14,376 nucleotides of DNA from Bacillota bacterium (GTDB taxonomy: Bacteria > Bacillota > Bacilli > Paenibacillales > Paenibacillaceae). Numbering within the stretch: position 1 is the first letter of the stretch; each line of letters starts with the position of its first letter. This document shows positions 7,963-14,376 of the stretch, in pieces. The translations under genes and the position numbers were made by a program. The stretch lies in assembly GCA_023418755.1 (NCBI GenBank), contig JAEZZE010000291.1, positions 1 through 14,376 of the forward strand, read 5' to 3'. A model generated the notes under the pieces. That model did not search any database, was not told the origin of the DNA, and worked only from the letters and a program-made list of their open reading frames with translations.

Positions 7963-9885
7963 ATGATGAAGGCGGTGCGACGGCTGTCGAGGTTGAGATC
8001 GTTCGCTTTGATAATATTTCTGTTTACAATTGCGCCACAGCTTGTCCATGCCGAGCATCATGCGGTCGAGATTCAGCATTGGCAGATTCGTTATATCCCG
8101 GAAGAAGGCTCGCTCGATCTCCCTTCCCCCGCTCGGGAGGACTGGCTGGAGGCCGACGTTCGCGACACGAAGACGACTCTCCCGAGCGGGAGCCGCGGCG
8201 TCTGGGTCCGGCTTGCCCTGCCGCCCACCTCGGATTGGTTGAATCCGGGCCTGCTGGCGGATCGTCTGTATGGTCAAGACATCGCCGTCTATCGTGGCGA
8301 CCAGCTGCTTCAGGAATCGAGCCGGGCTTTCGCCTTCGACCTGAATAAACTGCTTCTGCCGATCGGAGCGATCTCCGAGCCTACGGAGCTGTATATCCGC
8401 ATCCTGGTGACCGGCGATCGTGCCGGCTTGGTCGGCGGCATTCGGCTCGATAATTTCGGCGATCTCTCGGAACGGTTCATCTCCCGGGACATCGCAGACG
8501 TCCTGCTCGGAACGGGCATTGCCTTCCTGGGCCTGGTCATGCTTATCTGTACCGGTTACTTGCATCGGAGACAGCGGGGCACGTGGATCTCGCTCTGCCT
8601 GATCGCCCTGACGACGGGCATGCTGATGATTTTCTATTCGCCGTTGCCTTACATCTACTTCAAAGAATACGGCCATTTGCTGTCGTATTTGTTCGACGCG
8701 TCCATGTTCGTGCTCTTCCCTTCGCTGCTCTATTATATCGATCAGATGTTCGAGGGCCAGTTCCGTTTTTTCACGAAGTTTCGTTATGTCCAGACGGGCT
8801 ATTCCGCGCTTTGCCTGGTCTGGCTGATCGTATACGCCGTCATGGACGGCCGCTATTTCGCGGCATATTACCTGGTCTCGAACCTGATTTACGGTATCTT
8901 GATACTGATCCAGCTCGTTCTTGTGCTCGTCTTGTCCGTTATCCATGCGCTTAAAGGAAACAAGAACGCCATCACTCTATCGATCGGCATGTTCCTGATG
9001 GCGATTCTCGGAACGGCCGATATGAGCCTCTACTATTTAAGCGGCAAGACGTATACGCTGGTCCTGTGGAAATTCGGCATCGTCGCCCTTATGGTGACGC
9101 TCGTCATCATTCTCGCCCGTCGCATCTCCGCCGATTACGGCATGCTGGTCAGCTACTCGAAGGAGCTGGAACTGTACAATCACCGGCTCGAAAGAACGGA
9201 AAAGCTCAAGATCATCAGCGATTTGGCCGCTTCCGTGGCGCACGAAGTACGCAATCCGCTCCAGGTGACGCGGGGCTTCCTGCAACTGCTCTCGGGCAAA
9301 TCCGACGATAGGAACAAACCGTTCTTCGACATGGCCACGAACGAGCTGGATCGCGCGGCCGCGATCATTACCGATTTCCTGACCTTCGCGAAGCCGGAGA
9401 TGGAAACCGTATCTCTGTTGGACTTGTCGGAGGAATTGCGGAAGATCGAGACGATGATGACTCCGCTCGCCGCGATGCACGGCACGGTTCTTCTGTTCAG
9501 CTTGCAATCCGGCCTTTATTTCCACGGAAATTCCTCCAAGCTCAAGCAAGCGTTCATCAACATCATTAAGAACAGTCTCGAAGCGACGGGAACGAACGGC
9601 AAAATCGAAGTGTCCGCCGTGGCCGAACGGGACGAGATCGTGATCCGGGTCAAGGATAACGGCGAAGGCATGGAAGAAGAGCAGATCGCCAAGCTGGGAG
9701 TCCCGTTCTTCTCGACGAAAGCGAAGGGCACCGGCCTCGGCCTTATGGTCACCTTCCGTATTATCGAGGTTATGAAGGGCACGATCGTGTTCCAGAGCGT
9801 GAAGCAGCAAGGAACCGAAGCGATCATTCGCTTCCCGCTGGCCGAGGCCGAGGAGCGCGACTCCCTAAGCGGTGCCGGCGCCTGA
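7963..9885 (+). CDS. 7TM (7TMR-DISM-type) sensor histidine kinase
   Basis: A membrane sensor kinase of 640 residues. Residues 1-30 look like a signal peptide ending in VHA. Residues ~31-178 form an extracytoplasmic, beta-rich sensor domain (7TMR-DISMED-like). Seven hydrophobic segments lie between ~179 and 386, as in 7TMR-DISM receptors. The cytoplasmic part has a short coiled linker, a HisKA helix with the phosphorylated H427 (HEVRNPL), and an HATPase_c domain with N-box N537, G1 box DNGEGM (565-570), and the FFSTKAKGTGLGL F/G2 region (582-594), so it is catalytically complete. The HisKA/ATPase half resembles sporulation-type kinases of Bacilli. The start at 7963 is followed at once by a second ATG (7966); GGGGTG just upstream fits the second slightly better. 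Its partner is probably the divergent regulator. It converges on the precursor-peptide operon, which raises the possibility that a peptide is the ligand (inference). Confidence 0.9.
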   Translation: MMKAVRRLSRLRSFALIIFLFTIAPQLVHAEHHAVEIQHWQIRYIPEEGSLDLPSPAREDWLEADVRDTKTTLPSGSRGVWVRLALPPTSDWLNPGLLADRLYGQDIAVYRGDQLLQESSRAFAFDLNKLLLPIGAISEPTELYIRILVTGDRAGLVGGIRLDNFGDLSERFISRDIADVLLGTGIAFLGLVMLICTGYLHRRQRGTWISLCLIALTTGMLMIFYSPLPYIYFKEYGHLLSYLFDASMFVLFPSLLYYIDQMFEGQFRFFTKFRYVQTGYSALCLVWLIVYAVMDGRYFAAYYLVSNLIYGILILIQLVLVLVLSVIHALKGNKNAITLSIGMFLMAILGTADMSLYYLSGKTYTLVLWKFGIVALMVTLVIILARRISADYGMLVSYSKELELYNHRLERTEKLKIISDLAASVAHEVRNPLQVTRGFLQLLSGKSDDRNKPFFDMATNELDRAAAIITDFLTFAKPEMETVSLLDLSEELRKIETMMTPLAAMHGTVLLFSLQSGLYFHGNSSKLKQAFINIIKNSLEATGTNGKIEVSAVAERDEIVIRVKDNGEGMEEEQIAKLGVPFFSTKAKGTGLGLMVTFRIIEVMKGTIVFQSVKQQGTEAIIRFPLAEAEERDSLSGAGA

Positions 9886-9932
9886 CCGTTCCTACGACTC
9901 GCGATGGCGAAGCGACCGCCTCGATCGGAATT

Positions 9933-10019
9933 AAAAAAGAACCGAGAGCCCGAAATGCGCCTCCAATCGTTAGGTCGTGTCTAACCATTGGGAGTCGCTT
10001 CGGCCAAGCCTCGGTTCTT
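9933..10019 (-). terminator. Very long hairpin terminator for the precursor-peptide operon
   Basis: A perfect 10-bp outer stem (9937-9946 with 10010-10019) encloses further pairing: CCGAA/TTCGG, GCG/CGC, CTCCAAT/ATTGGGAG with one bulge, GTTAG/CTAAC, and a 7-nt loop. Nearly the whole 83 nt folds as one arm. On the minus strand it ends in a T-rich run (A-tract 9933-9938), so it terminates the precursor gene 20 nt upstream. It sits between convergent genes and could also stall kinase transcription, though its plus-strand T-tract is poor. Confidence 0.75.
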
Positions 10020-10039
10020 GCTCTATTCCTTGCGCTGTT

Positions 10040-10273
10040 CTACCACACGATGTTGGGGGCAGGCTCGCTGCCGACATCCTCCGGATTCGGAGGAATAACC
10101 AGATAATACTGCGAGGAGGTCTCTTCGACCGCCTTCAACCCGATTCCGGCGGGAATCTCGATTCCGAACGCGGCTTTAATCGCTTCCTTGGGATCGCTCA
10201 GCAGACTGCTCTTAAAAGCCGGATCTTCCCAAGCCTTCTTGATAATCTGCACTTTAAGAGATTCCAACGACAT
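10040..10273 (-). CDS. NHLP-leader-type RiPP precursor peptide with C-terminal Trp
   Basis: The product is 77 residues. The start is set at the internal ATG 10273 (MSLESLKVQ), preceded by GGGAAAGG; an upstream in-frame ATG at 10318 would add 15 residues that look unlike the family. The sequence matches the NHLP (nitrile hydratase alpha-like leader) pattern: KKAWEDPAFKSSLLSDPKEA, then AFGIEIPAGI, then a VEETSS-YYLVIPPNP segment ending near residue 64. This family supplies leader peptides for RiPP natural products. The nitrile-hydratase Cys metal motif is absent; there is no Cys at all. The tail EDVGSEPAPNIVW (65-77) is the candidate core. It has no Cys or Thr, only one Ser, and no GG/GA cleavage site, but ends in Trp77. 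That argues against azole or lanthionine chemistry and leaves Trp as the notable modifiable residue. It is the last gene of an operon, 69 nt after a ComQ-like enzyme. Family assignment is strong; core and modification are inference. Confidence 0.8.
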   Translation of the reverse strand: MSLESLKVQIIKKAWEDPAFKSSLLSDPKEAIKAAFGIEIPAGIGLKAVEETSSQYYLVIPPNPEDVGSEPAPNIVW

Positions 10274-10342
10274 GATAGCACAACCTTTCCCAAAATGTGG
10301 TTGATCCTCCTCTATCATACCATGAACACCAGCCTAAAGTCC

Positions 10343-11329
10343 TCATTTATTTGCTAGATTCGACAAAAGCACGGACAATCCGCCCTCTGCCGCCAGCCTC
10401 TCCGCGAGTTCTGTCGTCCCGCGCGCATCCCTCTCAAGCCCTACGACCATTTCTTCGTGAAAAGAGAGCAGCGCTGGCGGTACATTCGGCAGCTTCGTCA
10501 AGGCCGCATGATGATCCCGGGCGATCCTCGCCATGCCGTCCAAGCATCCGTTGCGGTATACGGCCCGATTAACCGTGCGTTCGTCGAGCGGCTGCTCCGG
10601 CGCCGGCGCGAGAGTCCGTCGAACGAGCGTCAGAAACGCATTGCGCTTCTCCCCGCCCTCGGCCAGATCCTCCCGCCAATCGCACCAATCGTCGGAAAGC
10701 TGCAGCGTCGCCAGCACGAGGTCGACCGCCTCCTCCATCCGCGGAAGGCGTTCCGTCTGTCCGGACAGCAGCAGCAAGCCGGCCGCGCACAGCTTCACCG
10801 GAGCCGACTTGCGCGCCAGCGCGGCGGGGTCCCCTGGTTCGGCAAGCCGCTCGCCTTCCTCCGATACGGCGACAGCCCAGTCTGTCAGGTACGCCTCGTA
10901 CCGCTGCCAGAGCGGAGAGCTTGCCGGAAAATAACGCTCATACCGACGCCGAAACGCTTCATAGAACATCTGGCCCAGAGCCAGCGATCGTCTCGTCTCC
11001 CCGGCGCCCGCCGCGGCCGCCGCATCCATCGCGTCGTCGAGCAGGAAAAAATGCAGCATCGCGTACACGTTGCCGACCGCAAGGTCCCGGCACACCTGGG
11101 CCTCGCACCCGGTCTGCTCCTTCAGCCACAGCGGCAGAAGAAAGCAAATATAGTTGGTCCCCCCGCCCCCGTTCGGATCGGCGGCCAGCGGATTAAATCT
11201 CTCCAGCAGCGTGGCCGCCAAATCGGTCAAAGTAGCAGGCAATGCCGGGAGGCCGCCGGACGCTTCCGCGAAAACCCGCGCGACCTCCCCCTCGTACCGT
11301 CCCATCCAATCCGCCCGCGTTTCGTCCAT
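10343..11329 (-). CDS. Class I isoprenoid-synthase-fold enzyme, putative ComQ-like peptide prenyltransferase
   Basis: The product is 328 residues and predicted all-alpha. The frame stays open upstream, but that part overlaps the methyltransferase, so the ATG at 11329 is chosen; it lies 14 nt after the methyltransferase stop, with only a G-rich, weak ribosome binding site, suggesting translational coupling. Two Asp-rich motifs sit at the usual places for trans-prenyl diphosphate synthases: LLDDAMD (D98, D99, D102) and QLSDDWCDWRED (D213, D214, D217, E220, D221). Arg-Arg (113-114) follows the first motif and a KSAPVKL segment (174-180) lies between them. No NSE/DTE motif typical of terpene cyclases is seen. 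The size and fold are also those of Bacillus ComQ (about 300 residues), which prenylates a Trp of ComX. The adjacent Trp-terminated precursor makes a peptide prenyltransferase plausible. The alternative is a free isoprenyl diphosphate synthase or terpenoid enzyme. Confidence 0.75.
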   Translation of the reverse strand: MDETRADWMGRYEGEVARVFAEASGGLPALPATLTDLAATLLERFNPLAADPNGGGGTNYICFLLPLWLKEQTGCEAQVCRDLAVGNVYAMLHFFLLDDAMDAAAAAGAGETRRSLALGQMFYEAFRRRYERYFPASSPLWQRYEAYLTDWAVAVSEEGERLAEPGDPAALARKSAPVKLCAAGLLLLSGQTERLPRMEEAVDLVLATLQLSDDWCDWREDLAEGGEKRNAFLTLVRRTLAPAPEQPLDERTVNRAVYRNGCLDGMARIARDHHAALTKLPNVPPALLSFHEEMVVGLERDARGTTELAERLAAEGGLSVLLSNLANK

Positions 11330-11343
11330 GCGCGCCGCCCCCG

Positions 11344-11949
11344 TCAAGTCCCCGGCTTCGCCCGGAGAAGATGCACCATTTTCAACATATGGCTTTCCTT
11401 GCTTACGATTCGGATCCCGGCCTGCGCGATCATCGCGGGGATGTCTCTCGTATGATGGCAGCCGATGGCTCGGAACAAGATAGGATTGAGCAGTCTCTGG
11501 GCCGCCGCCACGAGCGCATGCGAGCTGATGCCGTGTTCCATGAGCAAGATGGCCCCGTCCGGCTTGCACCAGCGGCCAATCTTCTTCATCACGCCTAGCG
11601 GATTCTCGTAGCTGCAGAAAGATAAAGTCGACACGATCGTGTCGAAGGAATGCTCCGGAAACTCCAGCCCGTCGATATCGGCCTGCATGAATTCCGCATC
11701 GAGACGACAGGCCTGCGCGGCCTCCCTAGCCTTGCCCAGCATGTTGGGGCTGAAGTCCGTCGCCGTGACGCGGACTCCGGCCGGGTAATACCGGAAATTC
11801 GCTCCGGCGCCCACGGCCAGCTCCAGCACGCTGCCCCTCGCTTCCCGCAGCAGCTCCGAGCGCCATCGCCGCATGGCCGCGCTCTCCTGCCTTCTTCCGT
11901 ACTGCGCGGCCTGCCGATCGAACAAACGAATTTGCCTCGTTTTATCCAA
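11344..11949 (-). CDS. Class I SAM-dependent methyltransferase (UbiE/PmtA-like)
   Basis: The product is 201 residues. The start is TTG at 11949, fixed by AGGAGG at 11956-11961 six bases upstream; no ATG in frame fits. The Rossmann-type SAM site is clear: motif I VLELAVGAGANF (41-52), the acidic ribose-binding residue D65 in TATDFSPNML, D91 after the next strand, and motif IV/V FDTIVSTLSFCSYENP followed by KPDGAILLMEHG (129-140). The CS-x-ENP and MEHG segments resemble phospholipid N-methyltransferase/METTL7-like enzymes. As first gene of the operon it probably methylates the same product as the next two genes, either an isoprenoid or the peptide (for example its C-terminus). The substrate cannot be read from the sequence. 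Confidence 0.85.
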   Translation of the reverse strand: MDKTRQIRLFDRQAAQYGRRQESAAMRRWRSELLREARGSVLELAVGAGANFRYYPAGVRVTATDFSPNMLGKAREAAQACRLDAEFMQADIDGLEFPEHSFDTIVSTLSFCSYENPLGVMKKIGRWCKPDGAILLMEHGISSHALVAAAQRLLNPILFRAIGCHHTRDIPAMIAQAGIRIVSKESHMLKMVHLLRAKPGT

Positions 11950-12157
11950 AGCGCTCCTCCTCTCATCATCCTTGTTGCGCTATCACGAAGAACGTTGCAG
12001 ACCAACCCTGCGCGATCGCATGCACGAGGGCCATACGGATGAGCCCCTTGGCCTTCTCTTTCCCAATCTTAACATAGTTATTTCAATCCTCGCATTTCCG
12101 TCTCCCTCGCTTCCCGGATTTCAAGAAATACCGGCCGAATCCGGCGAATATCGCCAA
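11950..12157 (-). promoter_or_regulatory. Leader region of the methyltransferase-precursor operon
   Basis: This gap should hold the operon promoter, but no well-spaced -35/-10 pair is evident; AT-rich words (TTGAAA, TTAAGAT) near 12070-12090 are too close together. A minus-strand small ORF of 22 codons (12034-11966) has AAGGGG nine bases before its ATG and ends 16 nt before the methyltransferase TTG; it could be a leader peptide but is probably chance. A short inverted repeat GGCGA-ATA-TCGCC lies at 12143-12155. Confidence 0.3.
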
Positions 12158-12194
12158 AGAGGCTGTCGGCGAAATACGCAGGCCGACAGCCTCT
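12158..12194 (-). terminator. Hairpin terminator after the oxidoreductase operon
   Basis: A perfect 13-bp inverted repeat (12158-12170 with 12182-12194) around an 11-nt loop lies 46 nt past the oxidoreductase stop. On the minus strand only three T follow, so the U-tract is weak. The stem strength and position still make a terminator the best explanation; some read-through into the precursor operon is possible. Confidence 0.7.
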
Positions 12195-12240
12195 ACTGGA
12201 ATATATATGCAGAGCAAGGATCGATAGAAACGATGCCGTT

Positions 12241-13386
12241 TCAACCTTGGTCGGCCAAAGCGATTTCGTCCAGCGTCACGACGCGCCCCGACTCCATCGA
12301 ACGGTAAGCCGCGAATACCGTCTGCATCGTAATCAGATTGTCGGCGACGCTGTTCTCCGGCTCCCGGTCTTCCTCGATCGCCAGCATCAGCTCGCCCATC
12401 GTTCCCATGAACGCGTGAGGGAACCAGCGTCCTTCCAGCACGGGCGCATACCAGCCGTGCGGCTGCAGCTTCTTCGAATATAGGGAGACCGTATCCTCTT
12501 GGCCGACCGGGTAATTGTACAGCGCCCCGTTGGTGCCTTTGACGACCCCCTCGGTCCCGTCGAAACGGAAGGTGGCGAACCAATCGTCCTGATCCGCGAT
12601 ATTCGTATGATTATCGTAGACCAGCCCGCGAGTCTCGTCCTCGTAGAGCAATTGAATCGTCGTGCGGGTTTCGCCCCGGACGGAAGCCGCCCCCGGATAG
12701 CGGGTCCCATCGGCGAACACCGCTTTAGGCGAGCGGCCGAGGACGTAACGGATCGCGTCGAGATAATGAATGCTATGGTACATGACTTCGAGTCTTTCCG
12801 TCCGGGCCAACCAGCCCCACATTTCCCAGGGCGTGTTGACATGCACCTGGATCGCGCCTTGGTACGGGGTTCCGATCCACCCCCGTTTTACCGCGACCCG
12901 GCTCGCCTGGATGCCGGGAGCCCAGCGCATTTGCTGATTGACGGCGGCCTTGACGCCGGCCCGGCTGCACATTGCCGCGATATCGAGCGCCTCCGCGTAA
13001 GATTCCGCCAGCGGCTTCTGGCAGAGAACGTGCAGGCGATAGGGGACGATCCGACGGATAACCTCCGCTTGAAATTGCGCCGGCACGGCAATATCCGCAA
13101 TGGCAATCTCGGGATGGGAAGCCAGTTGCTCCAAGGAGTCGAATACAAGCCCGATCCCGAATTCGCGCGCCAGCGCCTCCGCCTTGGATCGGTCGCGATC
13201 ATAGATGCCGACCACCCGAAAGCCCGCCATCCGGTAGGCCGGCAGGTGGCAGCCCCGAACGATTTCTCCGGCGCCGACGATTCCGATGCCCATTTTCAGG
13301 TTGCGGGGCAGTCGGGGCCGATACGTCCAATCCATGCTCCTCAGCGCCGATTCGAGCTCCGGTTCCGAACGGTCCGCCGCGCTCAT
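12241..13386 (-). CDS. Gfo/Idh/MocA-family NAD(P)-dependent oxidoreductase
   Basis: The product is 381 residues. Its ATG (13386) overlaps the preceding stop by four bases (ATGA), with GGAGGT nine bases upstream, so the two genes are translationally coupled. An N-terminal Rossmann fold is shown by GIGIVGAGEIVRG (33-45) and the acidic IYDRD strand end (61-65). The family's EKP cofactor/catalytic motif appears as CQKPLAES (K124-P125 with Gln in place of Glu). The C-terminal alpha/beta domain carries the YHSIHYLDAIRY segment (203-214), equivalent to the conserved His/Asp region. Members oxidise or epimerise sugars, inositols and related polyols. The roughly 30-residue extension before the Rossmann fold is longer than usual. 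The substrate is unknown; the context (solute-binding protein, MaoC-like hydratase) suggests catabolism of an imported compound. Confidence 0.9.
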   Translation of the reverse strand: MSAADRSEPELESALRSMDWTYRPRLPRNLKMGIGIVGAGEIVRGCHLPAYRMAGFRVVGIYDRDRSKAEALAREFGIGLVFDSLEQLASHPEIAIADIAVPAQFQAEVIRRIVPYRLHVLCQKPLAESYAEALDIAAMCSRAGVKAAVNQQMRWAPGIQASRVAVKRGWIGTPYQGAIQVHVNTPWEMWGWLARTERLEVMYHSIHYLDAIRYVLGRSPKAVFADGTRYPGAASVRGETRTTIQLLYEDETRGLVYDNHTNIADQDDWFATFRFDGTEGVVKGTNGALYNYPVGQEDTVSLYSKKLQPHGWYAPVLEGRWFPHAFMGTMGELMLAIEEDREPENSVADNLITMQTVFAAYRSMESGRVVTLDEIALADQG

Positions 13387-13835
13387 TCCTCGGCACCTCC
13401 CCGTTTTTTCACCATTAACAGATGCTCGCAGGCCAACACGACCTCGTTCCGTTGATTCATGACGGCGAGATTTTCGCCTACGATGCCGAAGTCCGGCCGC
13501 TTGGGGTGATCTCTCTTGCTTCCGATCGTCACTTCGGCGCGAATCGTATCCCCGATGTAAACCGGCTTGATGAACCGGAGCTTCTCGTACCCGTACGAGA
13601 AAGCCTCGGGATTGATCTCCCCGGCGGTCAGTCCCACTCCTATGCTGAAAATGAGCGTCCCGTGGGCGATCCGCCGTCCGAACGTCTGCGTCTTGCACCA
13701 TTCTTCATCCATATGATGGGGATAGAAATCGCCCGTTTGTCCGGCATGCAGCACAATATCGGCATCGGTTACCGTACGGCCCCAGGTGTTGCGGGAGTCG
13801 CCGAGCCGATAATCCTCGAAGAACACCGATTTCAT
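13383..13835 (-). CDS. MaoC-like (R)-hydratase/hot-dog dehydratase
   Basis: The product is 150 residues, the usual length of a single hot-dog MaoC protein. The start ATG (13835) overlaps the upstream stop by four bases (ATGA), and its own stop overlaps the next start the same way. The hydratase-2 motif is present as TGDFYPHHMD (34-43), with catalytic D36 and H41 in correct spacing (Tyr replaces the usual Asn at 38), followed by FGRRIAHGTLIFSIG (52-66). YEKLRFIKPVYIGDTIRAEV (83-102) is the typical second half. Enzymes of this family hydrate or dehydrate enoyl-CoA-type thioesters in the cytoplasm. The link to a Gfo/Idh oxidoreductase and a solute-binding protein is unusual; the exact substrate is unknown. 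Confidence 0.88.
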   Translation of the reverse strand: MKSVFFEDYRLGDSRNTWGRTVTDADIVLHAGQTGDFYPHHMDEEWCKTQTFGRRIAHGTLIFSIGVGLTAGEINPEAFSYGYEKLRFIKPVYIGDTIRAEVTIGSKRDHPKRPDFGIVGENLAVMNQRNEVVLACEHLLMVKKRGGAEE

Positions 13836-14376
13836 TCGCGATTCGTTCCTTTCCTTAGAGACTCCCTGTACAGCCGATTCATGTCCGCAAGCGCCTCCCG
13901 CGCGGTCGTCTCTCCCTTCAAGAGGGCTTGGACCGGATATCCCGCGCCGTCCTGGAAATGGAGATAGCCGTCGTACCTCGGACGCAAATAAGCGCGCTCC
14001 AGCGCCGGCAGCGTCCGCCGGAAGTATTCGCCGCTGGCCGCGTTCAATCCTTCGCTTAGCCAAGCGGAGCCGTGTCCCGGCTGTCCCCCGCTTTCCGCGA
14101 AAATCGTTCTCTGCGTCTCCGGCGCGGCAGCGAACGCGGCATACGCGACCGCGATGTCCCGATGCGGGCTCGCGGCGGAAACCGCGATTCCTGTTCCTCC
14201 GAGCGTCGTTCTCAGCCGCTCTCCCTGGCTGCCGAACGCGGGCGTATCGCCGAAAACCAGTACCCGCCGCGCATATCCGGGCCTGGCATAGTTGGAATAC
14301 CCGTAGGCGAACGGGCAGTAGGCCAGGTCGTCCCTTAGCGTCATGGCTTCATACACCCGGATCGGATTCCAGCCGA
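13832..14376 (-). CDS. Extracellular solute-binding protein (SBP family 1-like), C-terminal part only
   Basis: The frame enters from the right edge without a start; 180 C-terminal residues are in the window. The segment (LAYCPFAYGYSNYA, then TLGGTGIAVSAASPHRD, then an AYAAFAAAPETQ helix and an LPALERAYLRPRYDGY region ending in a MNRLY helix) has the layout of the C-terminal lobe of ABC-importer sugar-type solute-binding proteins, where a GGxGxAVS loop and late helices close over the ligand. The signal peptide and lipobox would lie outside. It overlaps the MaoC-like gene by four bases, so import and catabolism are probably co-expressed. Transporter class is likely; the ligand is not determinable. 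Confidence 0.7.
   Translation of the reverse strand, partial: GWNPIRVYEAMTLRDDLAYCPFAYGYSNYARPGYARRVLVFGDTPAFGSQGERLRTTLGGTGIAVSAASPHRDIAVAYAAFAAAPETQRTIFAESGGQPGHGSAWLSEGLNAASGEYFRRTLPALERAYLRPRYDGYLHFQDGAGYPVQALLKGETTAREALADMNRLYRESLRKGTNRE

Noticed and set aside
7893..8348. Plus-strand frame of 151 codons overlapping the kinase start
   Set aside because: It is out of frame with a clear signal-peptide kinase and becomes low-complexity Arg/Gly/Ser-rich, typical of a shadow frame.
10040..10273. Nitrile hydratase alpha subunit
   Set aside because: Far too short, and it lacks the Cys metal-binding motif; only the leader-like N-terminal pattern is shared.
10274..10318. 15-residue N-terminal extension of the precursor peptide from an upstream ATG
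   Set aside because: NHLP similarity starts after the internal ATG at 10273, which has a GGGAAAGG in place; the AGGAGG seen here lies inside the extension.
10457..11455. Plus-strand frame of 332 codons opposite the ComQ-like enzyme
   Set aside because: Arg/Gln/Pro-rich, no recognisable domain, and it overlaps two well-supported minus-strand genes.
11330..11569. 80-residue N-terminal extension of the ComQ-like enzyme
   Set aside because: It overlaps the end of the methyltransferase in another frame and has no family-like sequence; the ATG at 11329 gives the expected domain length.
12158..12194. CRISPR-like or attachment-site interpretation of the 13-bp inverted repeat
   Set aside because: A single hairpin without further copies, direct repeats or an integrase gene; its position after an operon fits a terminator.

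Overview
The window looks like the chromosome of a moderately high-GC spore-forming Firmicute, most likely a Paenibacillaceae member (Paenibacillus, Cohnella or a relative). The clues are strong AGGAGG-type ribosome binding sites with GTG and TTG starts, a giant Gram-positive surface adhesin with pilin-like modules, and a 7TM sensor kinase facing a REC-wHTH-BTAD response regulator, a pairing common in that family. The taxonomic call is inference from gene style; no rRNA or tRNA is present.

Layout. Positions 1-6109 (minus) hold one uninterrupted reading frame, 2036 codons long and still open at the left edge: a secreted, multidomain cell-wall adhesin. A terminator (6270-6301) separates it from a response regulator (6414-7562, minus). 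A 400-bp divergent intergenic region leads to a 7TM sensor histidine kinase (7963-9885, plus). A very long hairpin terminator (9933-10019) lies between the kinase and a compact minus-strand operon read in the order methyltransferase (11949-11344), isoprenoid-synthase/ComQ-like enzyme (11329-10343), NHLP-type precursor peptide (10273-10040). After a further hairpin (12158-12194) comes an unrelated catabolic operon, read right to left: solute-binding protein (C-terminal part), MaoC-like hydratase, and Gfo/Idh/MocA oxidoreductase, joined by two 4-nt ATGA start/stop overlaps.

Most interesting point. The three-gene operon places a nitrile-hydratase-leader (NHLP) type RiPP precursor, whose last residue is Trp, directly downstream of an all-alpha class I isoprenoid enzyme carrying two Asp-rich motifs, plus a methyltransferase. 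In the Bacillus ComQ-ComX quorum-sensing pair, an isoprenoid-synthase-fold enzyme prenylates a Trp near the C-terminus of a small precursor. The arrangement here is the same in logic but uses a different precursor family, so a prenylated (possibly methylated) NHLP-derived peptide is a reasonable hypothesis. A sensor kinase, a response regulator and a large adhesin sit immediately beside it, so a peptide-signal to kinase to regulator to adhesion circuit can be proposed. Every functional link in that chain is inference from gene order.
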